From Siphonodentalium dalli (Eukaryota; Mollusca; Scaphopoda; Gadilida; Siphonodentaliidae): DNA of 64,000 nucleotides. Below, in pieces: positions 11,605 through 23,789 of the stretch. The translations under genes and the position numbers were made by a program. The stretch's first letter is position 1. The number at the start of each line of letters is the position of its first letter. The notes beneath the pieces were generated by a model, which worked only from the letters and a program-made list of their open reading frames with translations, made no database searches and was not told the origin of the DNA. The stretch is taken from assembly GCA_032622095.1 (NCBI GenBank), contig CP136062.1, forward strand, positions 155,304,875 to 155,368,874, in the 5' to 3' direction.

Positions 11605-11967
11605 TAATTCATCATTTGGGAATAAATTATTTGATAAAATACTAATTTAAAAAAAAAAAAAAAATACTAAAACAAAATACAGAACCAAAAAAAAGAATAA
11701 TAATATGCATAAGAAAGAGGATAACAGCAAACTCACTCAACATTATATTAAGACAAAACAAAACAATTGTGGTGCAAAATAAGGAAATGTCCGATAAAAA
11801 TGACTGGACAATTTCTTAAATGAGACCATTACATTGGGTGGATAATAATTGAATTAACTTACTGGAAATTCCCAACTTATCCCAAGTCCGCTAAGTTAGA
11901 TATATTGTAGGCCCATGTACCTATCATCGCCACTCTCCAATGGATTAAAATTTTCCAACTAGTACTT

Positions 11968-12200
11968 CATTCCGTCCAGCTGATGGAAACTCCCAAATTG
12001 ACACCCCTATAATAAAGGTTCGAATGGTTTCCAAATGATGACCATTCTGTCCAGATGTTGGAAACCTCAACAAATACCCCAATAATAAAGGTTCGAATGG
12101 TTTCCAGCTGATGACCATTCTGTCCAGATGTTGAAAACTCCCCAACTGACACCCCTATAATAAAGGTTCGAAAGGTTTTCAGCTGATGACAATTCAATCC
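11968..12200 (+). repeat. ~74-bp minisatellite, about 3 units (copy A)
   Basis: The units begin near 11968, 12043, 12116 and 12190, with periods of 75, 73 and 74 bp. Each contains ATAATAAAGGTTCGAA followed by a GGTTTCCAGCTGATGACC-like block. The last unit is partial and more diverged. Confidence 0.9.
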
Positions 12201-12725
12201 AAACAGTTGACCGAAATTAGGATATCATTCCAATTTTGGTCCAAAAATAGAAGAATTAAAACAATTTCAACCATTTTTAGTTTAAACATATTTATTTGTC
12301 TAATCTATATAACCCATGACATATAACACATATATTGTGGAATTGGAGGACAGGTGCTAAATCACTTATGGGTACCCATCTCCCATATCACTGATAAATA
12401 AATAATTAGTAATAGCAAACCAACTTGACTACAAAACAAGTTGAACATATCACCGGTCACCCCCACCATTTTTGTCATGTTCCTCCAACTAACTTACCAG
12501 GCATGGATGACATTTCCAACTGCTAAACGTTTTACCAAGGTTGCAGATGAGACACCAAATACAAGTTTGTGAAACCCGAGTTCCAACTTTAAAACAACCC
12601 GTTTGTTTTAAACTTGATATCCAGTCTAAATATAACGGTGAATGCTCAGCAATTGACATGGATTTCACAATTTCATTCGTCACCGAACGGATATCAATAG
12701 TCTCAGAACAGGTGAGTGGCCACAT

Positions 12726-14454
12726 GTGAGACTCATACATGGGGTGACTATATGGTTTTTGTTGTGGTGGAGGATTTCATCTTCTAATTCCAATCTGCAT
12801 CCCACCAAATTCCCAACTATAGAGAAAACGGACAACACGACGCTCGTACTTGTTGGTTCTGAAAATAGTCTACGTGAATTAACACTGGACGAATTTGCTC
12901 GGATACTGGGTCTGCGCATAAATCCTGAAAAATATCAAGCAGGCACGGATAGGGATAGGGTCACAAAATAAAATACGACAAGCTATTACGGAACTAAACC
13001 TGTCTACTGTAAGCATTAAAAACAATTTAGGGATACATTTCGACACTAATTTAATAATCATGAATATAAAATACAATGATAGACTCGAAGATATAGAAAA
13101 GATCACAAACATTTGGAAACACAGACTCCTGACCCCTTTAGGTAGAATAACAGTTGTCAAATCCCTCATCTTACCAAAATCGACCCACTTATTTATAACT
13201 CTTCCACGTCCAGATACAGCTTTTTTGAAAGCCCTAAATACCTGTTTATACAATTTCATTTCGAATTCCAAACGTGATAGAATAAAAAGCAAACAACTAT
13301 GTGCCGACCATATGCGCGGAGGTTTGAAGATGATTAATGTTGAAAACTTTGAGAGCGCCATGAAAATTAACTGGATACGACGCTTGATTTGCAAACAATC
13401 GAAATGGGCTTCATTGTGCAATACCACCCCTTTCTTAAACGACCCACTATATCTCACTTACCATGCAAATTATATTGTAAAGCAAACAAACAAGTTCGCA
13501 AATCCATTTTAGAGAGATGATTTCGGCGCATGGTGTAAACTTATGCGATAAAATAATTCAAATAATAATATTATGGACTCAAATATCTGGAATAATCCGA
13601 ATATAAAAATCGGAGGTTCGTCGATCAACTTTAAATCTTGGAGAGATGCGGGGATATATTTTATAAATGATCAATTCCAACCAGATAGTAAATGCCATAC
13701 CCCATATACATTATATTCAACTTTCAACATCGTGTCGATTTCATAACAATCAGCAACACAATACGTCATATACTGTCATTGGCAAGTTCTCTTAATCAAC
13801 CCTTAATTCGTGTACCCTGCACATGCCCACACAATAATCTTCCTCCGATACTCCGTGACTTAAAAGGCGGACATTATTTTACACAATTCTAGCAAGTGGG
13901 AACACTATGCCGAATGCATGCCAAAAATGGGAATCCGAAATAGGCGAATAGATAGAAAATTGGGAAGATTATTTGAGCATTCCCTTTAAAATCGGTACGA
14001 AATTACAGTGGCTCCAATTCAGAATCAATACACGAATTATTAGTACCAATACATTTCTGAAGGTGGCTAACATTCGAGTCGATGGTTTTTGTAATCGCTG
14101 TCAAAACATACAAGAAACAAATACTAATATTTGCTGGGATTGTCCCCATGTCCAAACTTTTATAAACGAAATTTTAACATGGACAAGAAACAACCAATTC
14201 CCCGTTGATCTACAAAAAATAATATCATTTTCGGTATAGTTCATGAACACAGAAATTAAAAAAGTTATATTTTCCTGCTGGTTTTGAAACAATATATGTA
14301 TAGAACAAAATTCACGCCCATGCAGTTGTCTCGCTTGTTCCTTTGTGATGTCAAATTTAGATATGAATGCGAGAGATACAGCGCAAAATGTAATATGAAT
14401 CGTGACTTCGATAACCAGTGGCTGACACTTCGATATGCCTTAAAAATTCTGTGA
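12726..14454 (+). pseudogene. L1/Tx1-type retrotransposon RT remnant (copy A)
   Basis: Plus-strand fragments in changing frames, in the order expected for the C-terminal half of an L1/Tx1-type ORF2. At 12820-12960 lies the RT palm region, where the catalytic YADD position reads KTDN followed by TTLVLVGSEN. At 13060-13512 lies the post-palm domain with LGRITVVKSLILPK, DRIKSKQLCADHMRGGLKM and NWIRRLICKQSKWASL. At 13973-14239 lies the C-terminal zinc-binding region, CNRCQ...CWDCPHVQ. A further tail, KFRYECERYSAKCNMN, ends at a stop at 14452-14454. The 5' half, including any endonuclease, is missing. Stops, frameshifts and a 38-bp deletion near 13729 relative to copy B show it is dead. Confidence 0.9.
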
Positions 14455-14734
14455 AATTGTGGATATTGCTCAATAAACTAGAAACAAAACTGAACTAATG
14501 TGGGTATCTAAACGCAGCAACTGTGTTTAGACAAAGCCATGCATTATACCAAAATTAAACAAAATACATACAAATAAAAACACAGAAACCAGAGCGAGAG
14601 TGCTCGATTGCGGTCGGAACCATTAAGAAACTGACCATTGTGAAAACACAGATAACACATAATACTTTTATGTGTAACCATATAAGGTAAGGGGGTGTCT
14701 GACCAGGTAGCAGAACTGTCAAGGTTAGCGACCC

Positions 14735-14845
14735 CACACCTAGCTCACTAGAAAGACAGAGAAAAGTCAAAGTAATGTGCTGGCAGGTGGACCAGAAGGC
14801 CTTTCAGAAAGTCAACTAAAGAAAAAAGTAAAACGGCTAAGAACG
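14735..14845 (+). repeat. Diverged direct repeat, left copy
   Basis: Begins CACACCTAGC and contains GGCCTTTC...GTCAAC blocks in the same order as 15810-15922. Separation is about 1.08 kb. Confidence 0.65.
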
Positions 14846-15218
14846 CATTTGTCATAAGAATTTTACACACAATTGATACCGGTCGGTGCAAAATGTACGG
14901 TCTATATAAAGTGGTAGTATAGTCCCCCCGCAAGTTTGGAAACAATTACATATGCGTGACACGGAAAGGGTTATACAGTGTATTACATATAAAACGTAAT
15001 ATATATTAGTAAAACGCTATTTATATGGCCTTGTAATCTCAATGGGTTGATATATACGCGACCATGCAAGTACAGTATCTATGTATATATATATAGGTAT
15101 ATGTGGGTATATGTGCTCATATACAACCCTACGTTGTTATTTAAGTAATATATGATGCGGATCCCACCACATCAACACTCTTCATATTACAAACCGATAA
15201 GTGTCACATATATTTAAC

Positions 15219-15275
15219 ACGAATCTTATAAGAGGTATTTAACACGAATCTTATACTAGTAAGAGGTATGCAAGT
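15219..15275 (+). repeat. Short tandem duplication
   Basis: TATTTAACACGAATCTTATA occurs twice about 27 bp apart, and each copy is followed closely by AAGAGGTAT. Confidence 0.8.
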
Positions 15276-15809
15276 TGGAATGTACTTCCCAACAATTGTA
15301 GATGATTAGTATAGTATTCGGGAACATATATACATAGCGTTATCCAAGTTATCGTGTGTATGCGGTATGGGTGGTACACCATATAGTATTATAATATATA
15401 CACGGTAGGTATAACTAGAGTTAAACGCTCTCTATATTATATTGTTAAACGCTCTTTATGTGACCAAGTTAGCTATATATAGCTATCATATCTGTCATCG
15501 TGAAGTATCTTTACATATTACAATCAGTATATGACTATGTGACATATAGGTGGTGGTTAAACACTTAAACAAGATTTCGAATAATTAATTTAGATGAGTA
15601 CATGGGGTAATACATCTTATTGTGAGATGTATGCATGCTGGAAAGTACTCACTAACACCAGTAAATTATTACCTTAGGATTATGAAGCATAATATAAAGG
15701 GTTAGATTATATACTTAAGATAAATGTAAGTGAGCATTATATCTCACAACAATTATTATATGGGTAGAGATAATAATATTATATATATACATATATATGC
15801 ACGAAAAAA

Positions 15810-15922
15810 CACACCTAGCCTTCCAGAATGACAATAAAAAGTCAGAATGGAGCATTGGCTGACGGACCTTGCGGCCTTTCCGTTTGTCAACATAAGTATA
15901 GTGAAAGAATTAACGGCTTTCA
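15810..15922 (+). repeat. Diverged direct repeat, right copy
   Basis: Partner of 14735-14845. Two spaced copies could be remnants of long terminal repeats, but no LTR ends or primer-binding site were identified. Confidence 0.65.
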
Positions 15923-16681
15923 ACCTATCTGTCATATAATTTCCCCACAAAATGAAGGTGGTTCACAAATGCATGGATGTCAAAAGAAAGGGGAGGTTGT
16001 CTGCTGTATGCATATTAAAGAAGATTCGAGGCTACGTGTGATGATGACCAAGGTCCCAATTTCCCGCAGACAATTTGCTCCTCGTTCCGATGACATGAAT
16101 TTTGAGGTGGAAGCTGGACCCTGGAGCGGTTTATTAGAATTTTGAAAATAGTTTTAGAACGTACCCCATCGAAATAAGATTCATTTAATGCCAAAAGTAG
16201 AATTTCTAGGTTTTTGAAAAATTCTCCCAATAAGTTAAAAAGATGCCAGAATGTTTTGATAAGATTAGACAGCAAAATTTAATTTAATTTAACAAGGCTC
16301 CGGCATATAACATTTGAAGTAGCTGGCAAATAAACCTCATGAATGGTTGATAACATATTTATAATCTGTTGAATATGGGGTCAATTCAACAAGTTGATAA
16401 TTGGTTAGTTGACTCAGTAGTTGATCCCTCGCCCAACAGCCAGCCTCCCTCCACATAGAATACATGGTGTCCACTTCCCTCCATGTTAACATGTTCTCTC
16501 GAAGCATAGCATCGAACATTAAAAACTCAAAGATCAAACGCTGTTTCCGAGAGTCAAAGATTTGACAGATTTTGGAGATTTTTGTTTTTGAACAATATGA
16601 TCAACTTGCATAGATTGTTTCGGATGATCTGTCTCGACAGAGGAGACGTAATCCATTACTTGCGCTACTGGTTCTGGAATA

Positions 16682-16723
16682 GGAATAGTATCACTATTCC
16701 TGCAGGAATAGTATCACTATTCC
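16682..16723. repeat. Twin tandem 19-bp palindromes (copy A)
   Basis: GGAATAGTATCACTATTCC occurs at 16682-16700 and again at 16705-16723, separated by TGCA. Each unit is an inverted repeat with an 8-bp stem and a 3-nt loop, and the pair together can also form a longer stem. Confidence 0.95.
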
Positions 16724-16859
16724 TGCACGTGCGTTGCTAGTGATACACTGACGAGTTTAGTTTGACTCTGTGTTTGAGTGCTGTCGCCAGCACACGTTTT
16801 GTAGACCCTATTGTTGAGTACGTAATCTGTGGCCGAGGACAAACTATTTTCTTAGCATC

Positions 16860-17530
16860 TATATATGACATATTCGTCTCAGCAATATATCATTGAATCT
16901 TGAATTCATACTCCAAATTGGGACATGGATGATCCATTGAAGCATGTTAACCTTGAGAGTTTGAACATTGCTTAATATTCGTACAATCCTTATGACCAGG
17001 AATGGAACAGTGTGCGCACCTGGTTTCTTCACTTTTACAATGTTCATGGTCATAGACTTGACATTTAAAACATTGCAATGGGTTTGGAACATATGTGCTT
17101 ATATCCGTCTTCATATACCGAACCTTCAATGTCGGTGGATGGTCGCAACGACTGAAGGTCAGAAGATAATTATTCAACGGAACGTTTTGACCATCAACTG
17201 TCTTAGTAAATCTACGGACTTCTGGAACTCCCTGTGGTGTTCTCAGCCAATATCTCTGATTCAAAGGAATCAGCTATATCGCGAACTCTCAACACAGCTC
17301 TACTACTGTTCAATGACTTGAGATGTGTGAGCAATATTGGTGTTTGTGCAGTGGATGTTAATTGAATAAGAGCGTTTGCTTAAATTTTTCTTGGACATTT
17401 GATCAGAAGAGATCCACTTAGTGGCCAGTCCTGATCGGTTTGACAGATTTTGATTGTCCGGCTATGCTTTGTAGCGTTTTATCAATAACAAATGCAGAAG
17501 GTTTTCGTGACATTTGATCAAAACCAAGTA
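16860..17530 (-). pseudogene. Non-LTR retrotransposon ORF1 (zinc-knuckle) remnant, copy A
   Basis: On the minus strand, starting near 17530, the sequence reads like the nucleic-acid-binding ORF1 of Jockey/CR1-type elements. It shows FVIDKTLQSIAGQSKSVKPI, then a segment with LNSSRAVLRVRDI, then GVPEVRRFTKTVDGQNVPLN and YVPNPLQCFKCQ. Degraded zinc knuckles follow (CFKCQVYDHEHC, CAHCSIPGHKDC), then a DHPCPNLEYEFK tail. The longest uninterrupted stretch is 105 codons (17264-16947); frameshifts lie on both sides. No matching RT follows directly. Known ORF1 proteins of this type coat the element RNA. Confidence 0.85.
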
Positions 17531-17582
17531 CTAAGGAAATACCTCAGCATCAGTGGAACTTGGTGGAAGGTCAATTTTACGT

Positions 17583-19045
17583 TTTTTTTAGTTGCCATAT
17601 GAAAAGCGGATGATCGACAACTATCCTCGCAGTCGCCTCGGACTACCCACCGAATTAAGGTCGGGTCAAAGATTGGTACATAGCTGAATTGTGACCGGTT
17701 TAGATACTTCACATATCAGCCTATCGGTACCTCGCCATAATGAGACAGGCGTTAACAGTATATTATTGAAACATTTAAGTCACGAAGACGAAATTAATGG
17801 CACAACACACACGAACAACAACACACTACTAGACACCGGAAACAAAATACAGCAGACGGCAGAAATGTAATCTGAAACACTGTGAGGGACGTGACTAGCC
17901 GATTGATTGAGCCGGGTCAACTCAACCACCCGTCTTGAAGAGATGTGGGACCAAAGAGGACCATGAGCTAAGCCGTTACCACAGGTCGATGTCTCACTTG
18001 ACACAGCTGCCCTAGTATCCCCAGAACTCCTGCACCACACATCAATGGATGTACCCCTCTGCAAAAGTGGGCAACTTTAGGGATTTTTACCTCTGGCAGT
18101 GGGACAGTAAACACATTCTACCCGGGCCCACACGGGGAAATATTTCTTTATTATGATCAATTAGCAGCAAGCATTAGAAAAAAAACAGTGTTATGTTGAA
18201 ATTAAAGACAAGTCATGGATAGATGTCTGAAATATCAGAGCTCATGGAACTATGTATGATATGTCACTGATATGGACAGGAATGTCACCCCAAGAACCTC
18301 GGGTTGCAGTCCGTTCTGGGTAGGGCGACACATATCCGCGTTGCTCTCAAGCACCGGCGATAACGGCATACTGTACTTGCATATTTTCCCAAACACGTCT
18401 CGTGTTGCCCTCGTTTCCATCGATCACACTTACGCGACTATAGATATAAAGAACCATAGTTGACATTGCTATGTGGATTATGCATGGCGGCATGTTAGTC
18501 GGCGTCATTACTGTGGCGTCATTGTAAAGTACACAAGAAATTGACAAAGCATAGTGAATTGTTTGATGATAACATAAGAGAGGATCGCAGTTCACGTCTA
18601 AGGTTTGGAGTCCTCTCTTAAGTGTTCAGTCTTTTAGAACCAAGAGCGTTTGGTGAGAAGATATAATTGCACGATATTTGAAAGTAGAAATAATTCATCA
18701 AATTGCTCTCTTAAGTTTCACAATTAGTGTTTTCCTTTAAATTATATGTATATAATGTTCGAACTTGTGTCCCTGGTATGCAGTCAGCAACAAAACATGC
18801 TAAACAGATGGGTGAGGTACATGTGGTATTGGAATCCGGTGTATGATTTACAGCTGAAATGTGGGCATATAACTATATGTCAGTACATGTATATTAATAA
18901 CCTCTATATATTTTCGGCTTAGACAACGCGTTCGTATTATGTATGTTAGCTGAAATGCAGAATATTAACTTATCAGTACAAGGTTCCACCCCGTTTTTCA
19001 CAACAAAGTACCAAATTGTGTACACATGTGGATTGTCTTGTGACG
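17583..19045. repeat. 1.6-kb dispersed repeat, copy A2
   Basis: Direct-orientation relative of 2320-3950, clearly more diverged from it than copies A and B are from each other. The A1/A2 pair therefore predates the large duplication. It lacks the ~200-bp segment at 2940-3140 of A1. Confidence 0.85.
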
Positions 19046-19492
19046 GTCTTGTATATAATCCACACCAAACTGCTCAGTGCGATAATCAGGGGACACAGTA
19101 TCTCTGTGCACATGTCTGCTGATGATAATTAGCTGTACATTTCTGGTGACAACCCCTATTGCTTTACAACTATAATGGAACAGTGCAATTATTTTGTGAA
19201 ATCGTGGATGGTGGCTAATAAACTGAAACTAATTAGTGACAAAACTGAAGAAATGTGAGTGTCTAATCTGGCATACGTAAAGAAAGTTAGCATACATGTT
19301 ATGACTTTTGACGACACTCAAGTTCACACTCCTACAAGCCACATATGCAAGGCAATATACACTGAACTTCGGCGACATTGGAAAATGAGAAAATACATTC
19401 AAAACGACTCAATTTTTTAAAAACGTTAGTCATCTCTAAGTATCAGTCGACCTGACTACAACAATTCTATTTTAATTGGTGTACTATATAAT

Positions 19493-19747
19493 CAGGTATC
19501 TCAGCGTCTGCAGAAAACTGTTGCAAGGATAGTTCTCTGTCGTAGAAGATCTGACGACAGATGCAATCTGCAAGAATTACATTGGCTACCTGTAGCAGAC
19601 ATAATTCTGTATATACGACGGGGAACTATCCTAGCATATATTCAATGGTATGAAACACGCGATCCGTGGAATATATCACTTCATTCTTCCACTGCCCTTC
19701 AAGTTTGTGGACATTCAATGTTAGCCATCCTTGCGTACTTGCCTTGA
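19493..19747 (+). pseudogene. Non-LTR retrotransposon RT C-terminal fragment, copy A
   Basis: An open plus-strand stretch of 84 codons without a start codon. Its first half, RLQKTVARIVLCRR...LQELHWLPVADIILYIRR, is the conserved post-RT segment of CR1/L2-type elements (family pattern: LQ..Q..AARL...ELHWLPV..RI). The second half is not recognisable. A CTTGCCTTGAGGGCT block at its end recurs at about 20655, suggesting a shared element 3' end. Confidence 0.82.
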
Positions 19748-20768
19748 GGGCTTATTGAAATGCTACTCTAGTGAGTAGTTTAAGAATACCAATGCTGATA
19801 AATAACTTTAGGAATAGCCATTAAATAAATAAATATTACACAAACATTTCTTGTAAAAAGTTGGCAAGTCTGATTTAAAAAGGTGATCCACACCGAGTGA
19901 CCAGACATCTTACTAGCATAGCTGCGCTGAATGTGGGATCCCACATTTCATAAAACCAAGAGACAGTGAATATTATAATGCATTCTGGAGGACTATTGCC
20001 TACATGTCTCTGAATGGCGTAGAAACCTACCAAATTTTAAAAAATACGCCTCTTGTGAGAGAGTTTCGACAGCCTGTGCACCATGCACGCCCGCATCGCC
20101 GAAGTGAATTAAGTCACATTAACGTAGTAGATAATTATACAAATTATCGCGGTATATTTGCTTAAACATATGGTATATAATACCAATCTCATAATGGAAA
20201 GTATCATTTGTTACGTCTTGATTATCTAACCGAGGAACGGCAAGAGTTGATGCTTGAAATTAACACATGCTTCCAATAATAATTCATACTGGAATCGCAA
20301 AGGGATATTACTGTTTAAAGTTAAATAGCCCTAAATAAAACAAGCAAATATGATACAACTCGACATTCCGATTTGTTAGCACCAAATTGGGCACCACTAT
20401 TTAGCAAATTCCCGCCACATTTATAGTTATATCCTTGATATAAGTACTTTAATGGTGTGGTTTATATATACATGAGTGACGGGTCGACGCCATTGGTGTC
20501 AGGGCGGGGGGGGGCACACATAATGACAACAACTATATTGTAGAATTCCACTAAACTTGTATGATATATTTATAATGTATAATGTATTCAAACGTTTGAG
20601 GTGCGGGTCCAGTGGAATACATTATGGACATTCAATGTGAGTCATCCGAACTTGCCTTGAGGGCTGATTGAAATGCTACGCGGATGAGTCTTTATTCGTC
20701 TCCATGGTATACTATGGACTTCTGTCGTACATCTCCATCAACCTTGTATAAAATGTTCTCAACGCCAT

Positions 20769-20968
20769 GCTATAGGGAGTCTAATGGTTTAGTTTAACCA
20801 TACGTCAGTCGATGTCATGGTTGGGGATCAAGGAAGGAACATGATACAAACTTCTTTGTCATCGATTGCCACCAGACGAATACATAATGGAATTTAGATT
20901 GTACATGGCATTTAGGGTATGATTTAAAGTTGGCAAAGTGCACCGTCGAAGTGAATGATGGACCCGAA
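20769..20968 (-). repeat. Inverted-repeat arm 2, copy A
   Basis: Reverse-complement partner of 90-297. The best-matching parts are the segment around CTAATGGTTTAG and the end around GAATGATGGACC. Confidence 0.72.
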
Positions 20969-22150
20969 GCTCTTTATAATGTGTTTTCACTGGGGCCCGA
21001 ACCATTCAATTGTATAAAGGTCACAACCTCACTATTACAGAACCAAATAAGTCCAATATGAACATATGTGGATATTTAAGTCAGACATGAACCTATTTGT
21101 ACGAGAATATGCTGGAAACGTATATGTAGGCGTCTATATGATATACTGCACTACATGGTGTACTTTAAAGTCACATGGCTGTATGCGCTCCGAAATACAC
21201 CTAATAATATTCGCTGTAGATTTTTCCCGGTATCGAAATAGGTCGAGATATACTTCCATTTTACTGCAGTATAGTCCCAGACAGACGCATTGAACTCATA
21301 CAAAATATAACTTTGAAGACGGTGTTTGGGTGCTAAACAAACAACAGCCATGTCACGGCATGGCACATTAAAGATAATTATGTGTTACGCTATTCCTGAT
21401 ATTGTAGAAATAAAGAGCGTTTGTTTCACTTCTGTGCGAAAAATTGAAAACAGCTGGAAGATGTATGTGACCATGGCAATTATTTATCAGAGCATATATA
21501 TGATGCCGGAATATAAATAGTTCGTGTATCTGTCAACCTATATTATACCTCCTACTAAATTAGGCAGACAAATATTTGGAAGCTCGAATGAGCTATGTCC
21601 GTTTAACATACTAAACACATGGTGCGTTCTAAATCAGGAATCGAAGTCGGATAAACCATATTGTAATACGACCTTGCCTAAACCTACACACAAGGCTCGT
21701 CCTGATTGGTCAGTATCCTGTATTCCCATGCAGACGCGGACCGTCCTTTTGTAGTACAATTCTAGATATTTTGAATTGTACCACAAACAATGTGGTACAA
21801 TCAGTGAAATGCTGCCAACGCCTCGAAATTTCAGAAGTCAAACCATACGGCCATTGGCTAATGTCATGCTAAAGAATGAAGAAAGAGACATATAATGACT
21901 AACTACTGTATTATACTGATTTTTAGTTAAGTTAGAACAAAAATAAGTCTTAAATGAATTTGTTTGCCACAAAAACAATGGAAAGGGTTCGTCGTTCAAA
22001 AGTGACGCTATGTTTCACTATCAGGTCTAAGAGAAGAATTGTTTGGTGGAAAATCATACCACGCAGAGCTAGAAACTGGGCTATTATATAACAGTTTGAA
22101 CATATGTCACTACAATTTCGACCAAAACATACAGTCGAATTACAAAAGAA
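20969..22150. other. No recognised gene; diverged repeat relative at 21535-21610
   Basis: The block 21535-21610 resembles 25460-25535 in intron 1 of the GTPase gene (shared TATACCTCCT...AAATTA and GGAA.CTCGAATGAG). Several 60-80-codon open frames on both strands also exist in copy B but match nothing I know. Confidence 0.5.
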
Positions 22151-22268
22151 ATAAATACACTGCGCATCGACGTGTATAGTATAATTTGACCACATAAACT
22201 GATTGTACTACTCCGCTTCGCATCGTCCTACAATCAGTTTCTTTGTGGCCGATGCGCAGTGTATTTAT
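22151..22268. mobile_element. 118-bp nested fold-back element (MITE-like), copy A
   Basis: A perfect 19-bp terminal inverted repeat, ATAAATACACTGCGCATCG (22151-22169), pairs with 22250-22268. A second inner pair (22190-22207 with 22229-22248) forms around ACTGATTGTA. The ends sit next to TA, so a TA target duplication of the Tc1/mariner type is possible. It lies about 1.1 kb upstream of the GTPase promoter. Confidence 0.8.
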
Positions 22269-22269
22269 G

Positions 22270-23384
22270 TCTTAAATAGATAAGACCAACATTTCTATAA
22301 AGTGTCGCACAATTAACTAAACTTATATAGTCATCTCCGTGATATGATGTATTCGTTTTAAAGTATAGTTTTCATACTCATAAGAGTCGCCGATAGATAA
22401 AGGAATCGCTATATGGCTAGTTAGGTGTTTCAAAGTGGGCAGATAGGCGCCGTTGGGTATGAGGAGCTAGAAAACAACAGCATTTATTATAGGCATCAAC
22501 ATGATACTAATCGTGCGGCTTGAAGATAAAGATTTTCTGAATTGGGGTGGAGTTGATGCATTAAATTGATAAAGACGGAGTTACCGATATCAAAATGTTT
22601 GGTTAGTTTTTAAAGATCTACAGTCCGATTTAACACCAGATGACCGAATTATCTGAGATAATGACCAGTTTACCGGGACAATGAAAAAGGAAAACTGAAT
22701 TCAATTATCATCTGTTCTATGGCACGAGCGTCGCGACAATTGACAAAGGCCTACACCAGGTTTACGCGTATACAATATCATAATTGGAAATGCTGTGTAC
22801 TATATTCCATGTTTGGGCAACGGAATCATAGCTTCTCTTTATCAGAGACACTCTTTAACAGAGATCGCTGGAATATTGCTCAGTCGACAGAAATTGAAGT
22901 CGACATCTGACCATCGAAACCTCCCGCTAATGGACCCAATCATCTTTATTTTGTGAATCAACGTTATTGCTGAGTACTCAGTTGTGATATAGTCTGTAAG
23001 ATTACTGTGGTAATAATCTTCTATAACCGATGTCTATTACACGTTCATTTTGTGTTTACTTCTTGACACGGGTCGAATTAATGGTGTTAAACTAACGACA
23101 ACAATGTGATTCAGGGTATATGATCCATGTATAAGATTGACGTTGTATTATGCCAATTTGTGGAAAACATTAACTACCTTGACCAAATATATTCCTACCA
23201 AATGTCCCCATAAAATGTTCACGTCACTTTAACCTGGACAACGCCGGGTCACCATGCTAGTACTATATATAGCATGTAATAAAATGCGTAGGAGCTGTGA
23301 GGAACACACTACTCACGTGACTATTTCTGGCAAGCAACGTTAGAATGTGATTATTTATTATAATTAGATGAGGATTCAGCGTCC
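22270..23384. other. Upstream region of the GTPase gene
   Basis: No gene is supported. The region is conserved in copy B (61390-62505). Short open frames at 22719-22910 and 61839-62078 diverge by frameshift between the copies, which argues against coding. Confidence 0.5.
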
Positions 23385-23392
23385 TATATATA
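23385..23392 (+). promoter_or_regulatory. TATA box of the RGK-type GTPase gene
   Basis: TATATATA lies 113 bp upstream of the start codon. With usual spacing, transcription would begin around 23415-23425, giving a 5' leader of some 75-85 nt. The start site is inferred. Confidence 0.55.
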
Positions 23393-23497
23393 GAGTCGTA
23401 GATAGGGACACCACTCATAACGCATTTGCAACTCATCAGTTAATAAACCATCGCTGCACATTTATATCGCACCTTCGATATCCTGTAATTTGTCAAA

Positions 23498-23789
23498 ATG
23501 TCTCGTCAAAATTATAAAATTAATGCTGAGGATCGTGACATGTACTCCTGTCGTTCGTTCAGCTTCACATCAAAAGGACTGATCAACAAGGGGGATTCGA
23601 TGCAATCTCTGAGTGACGTAAGCCTAACATCAAGTAGTGGCTGTTCTGACTTCTTTTACGCAGACGAATCGGTGCTAGACAAAGAATGCTGCCGTGTAGC
23701 TATCGTAGGTTCACATGGCGTTGGGAAGACGGCGCTGATACGACAATTTATGACGTCAGAATACGTTGGTGATGTTGACGATGTGGAAG
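23498..23789 (+). CDS. RGK-type GTPase exon 1
   Basis: Codes residues 1-97 plus one base. A serine-rich N-terminus (about residues 18-48) precedes an acidic patch and beta-1 with the P-loop (CCRVAIVGSHGVGKTALI). The donor GTTGGT at 23790 is weak, but it is the one that keeps frame with exon 2. Compared with copy B, 33 bp (11 codons) are missing after residue 47. Confidence 0.85.

Larger units (their letters stand above)
14664..16263. other. 1.6-kb block present only in copy A
   Basis: Flanking sequence matches copy B on both sides, but B has an unrelated 57-bp stretch here (54801-54857), so this is a replacement and not a clean insertion. The middle (15000-15800) is rich in TATA-like runs. 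A diverged direct repeat of about 110 bp occurs near each end. No terminal inverted repeats or clear coding frame were found. Confidence 0.8.

Noticed and set aside
12879-13457. 192-codon minus-strand open frame, the longest in the window
   Set aside because: It is the antisense shadow of the L1/Tx1-type RT remnant on the plus strand.
16747-16775. CTGACGAG resembling a hammerhead ribozyme core
   Set aside because: No GAAA element or closing stems in the right positions.
2320-19045. Direct repeats at 2.3 and 17.6 kb as LTRs of a 16-kb retroelement
   Set aside because: No primer-binding site, TG...CA ends or gag-pol between them; they are too diverged and differ by a 200-bp segment.
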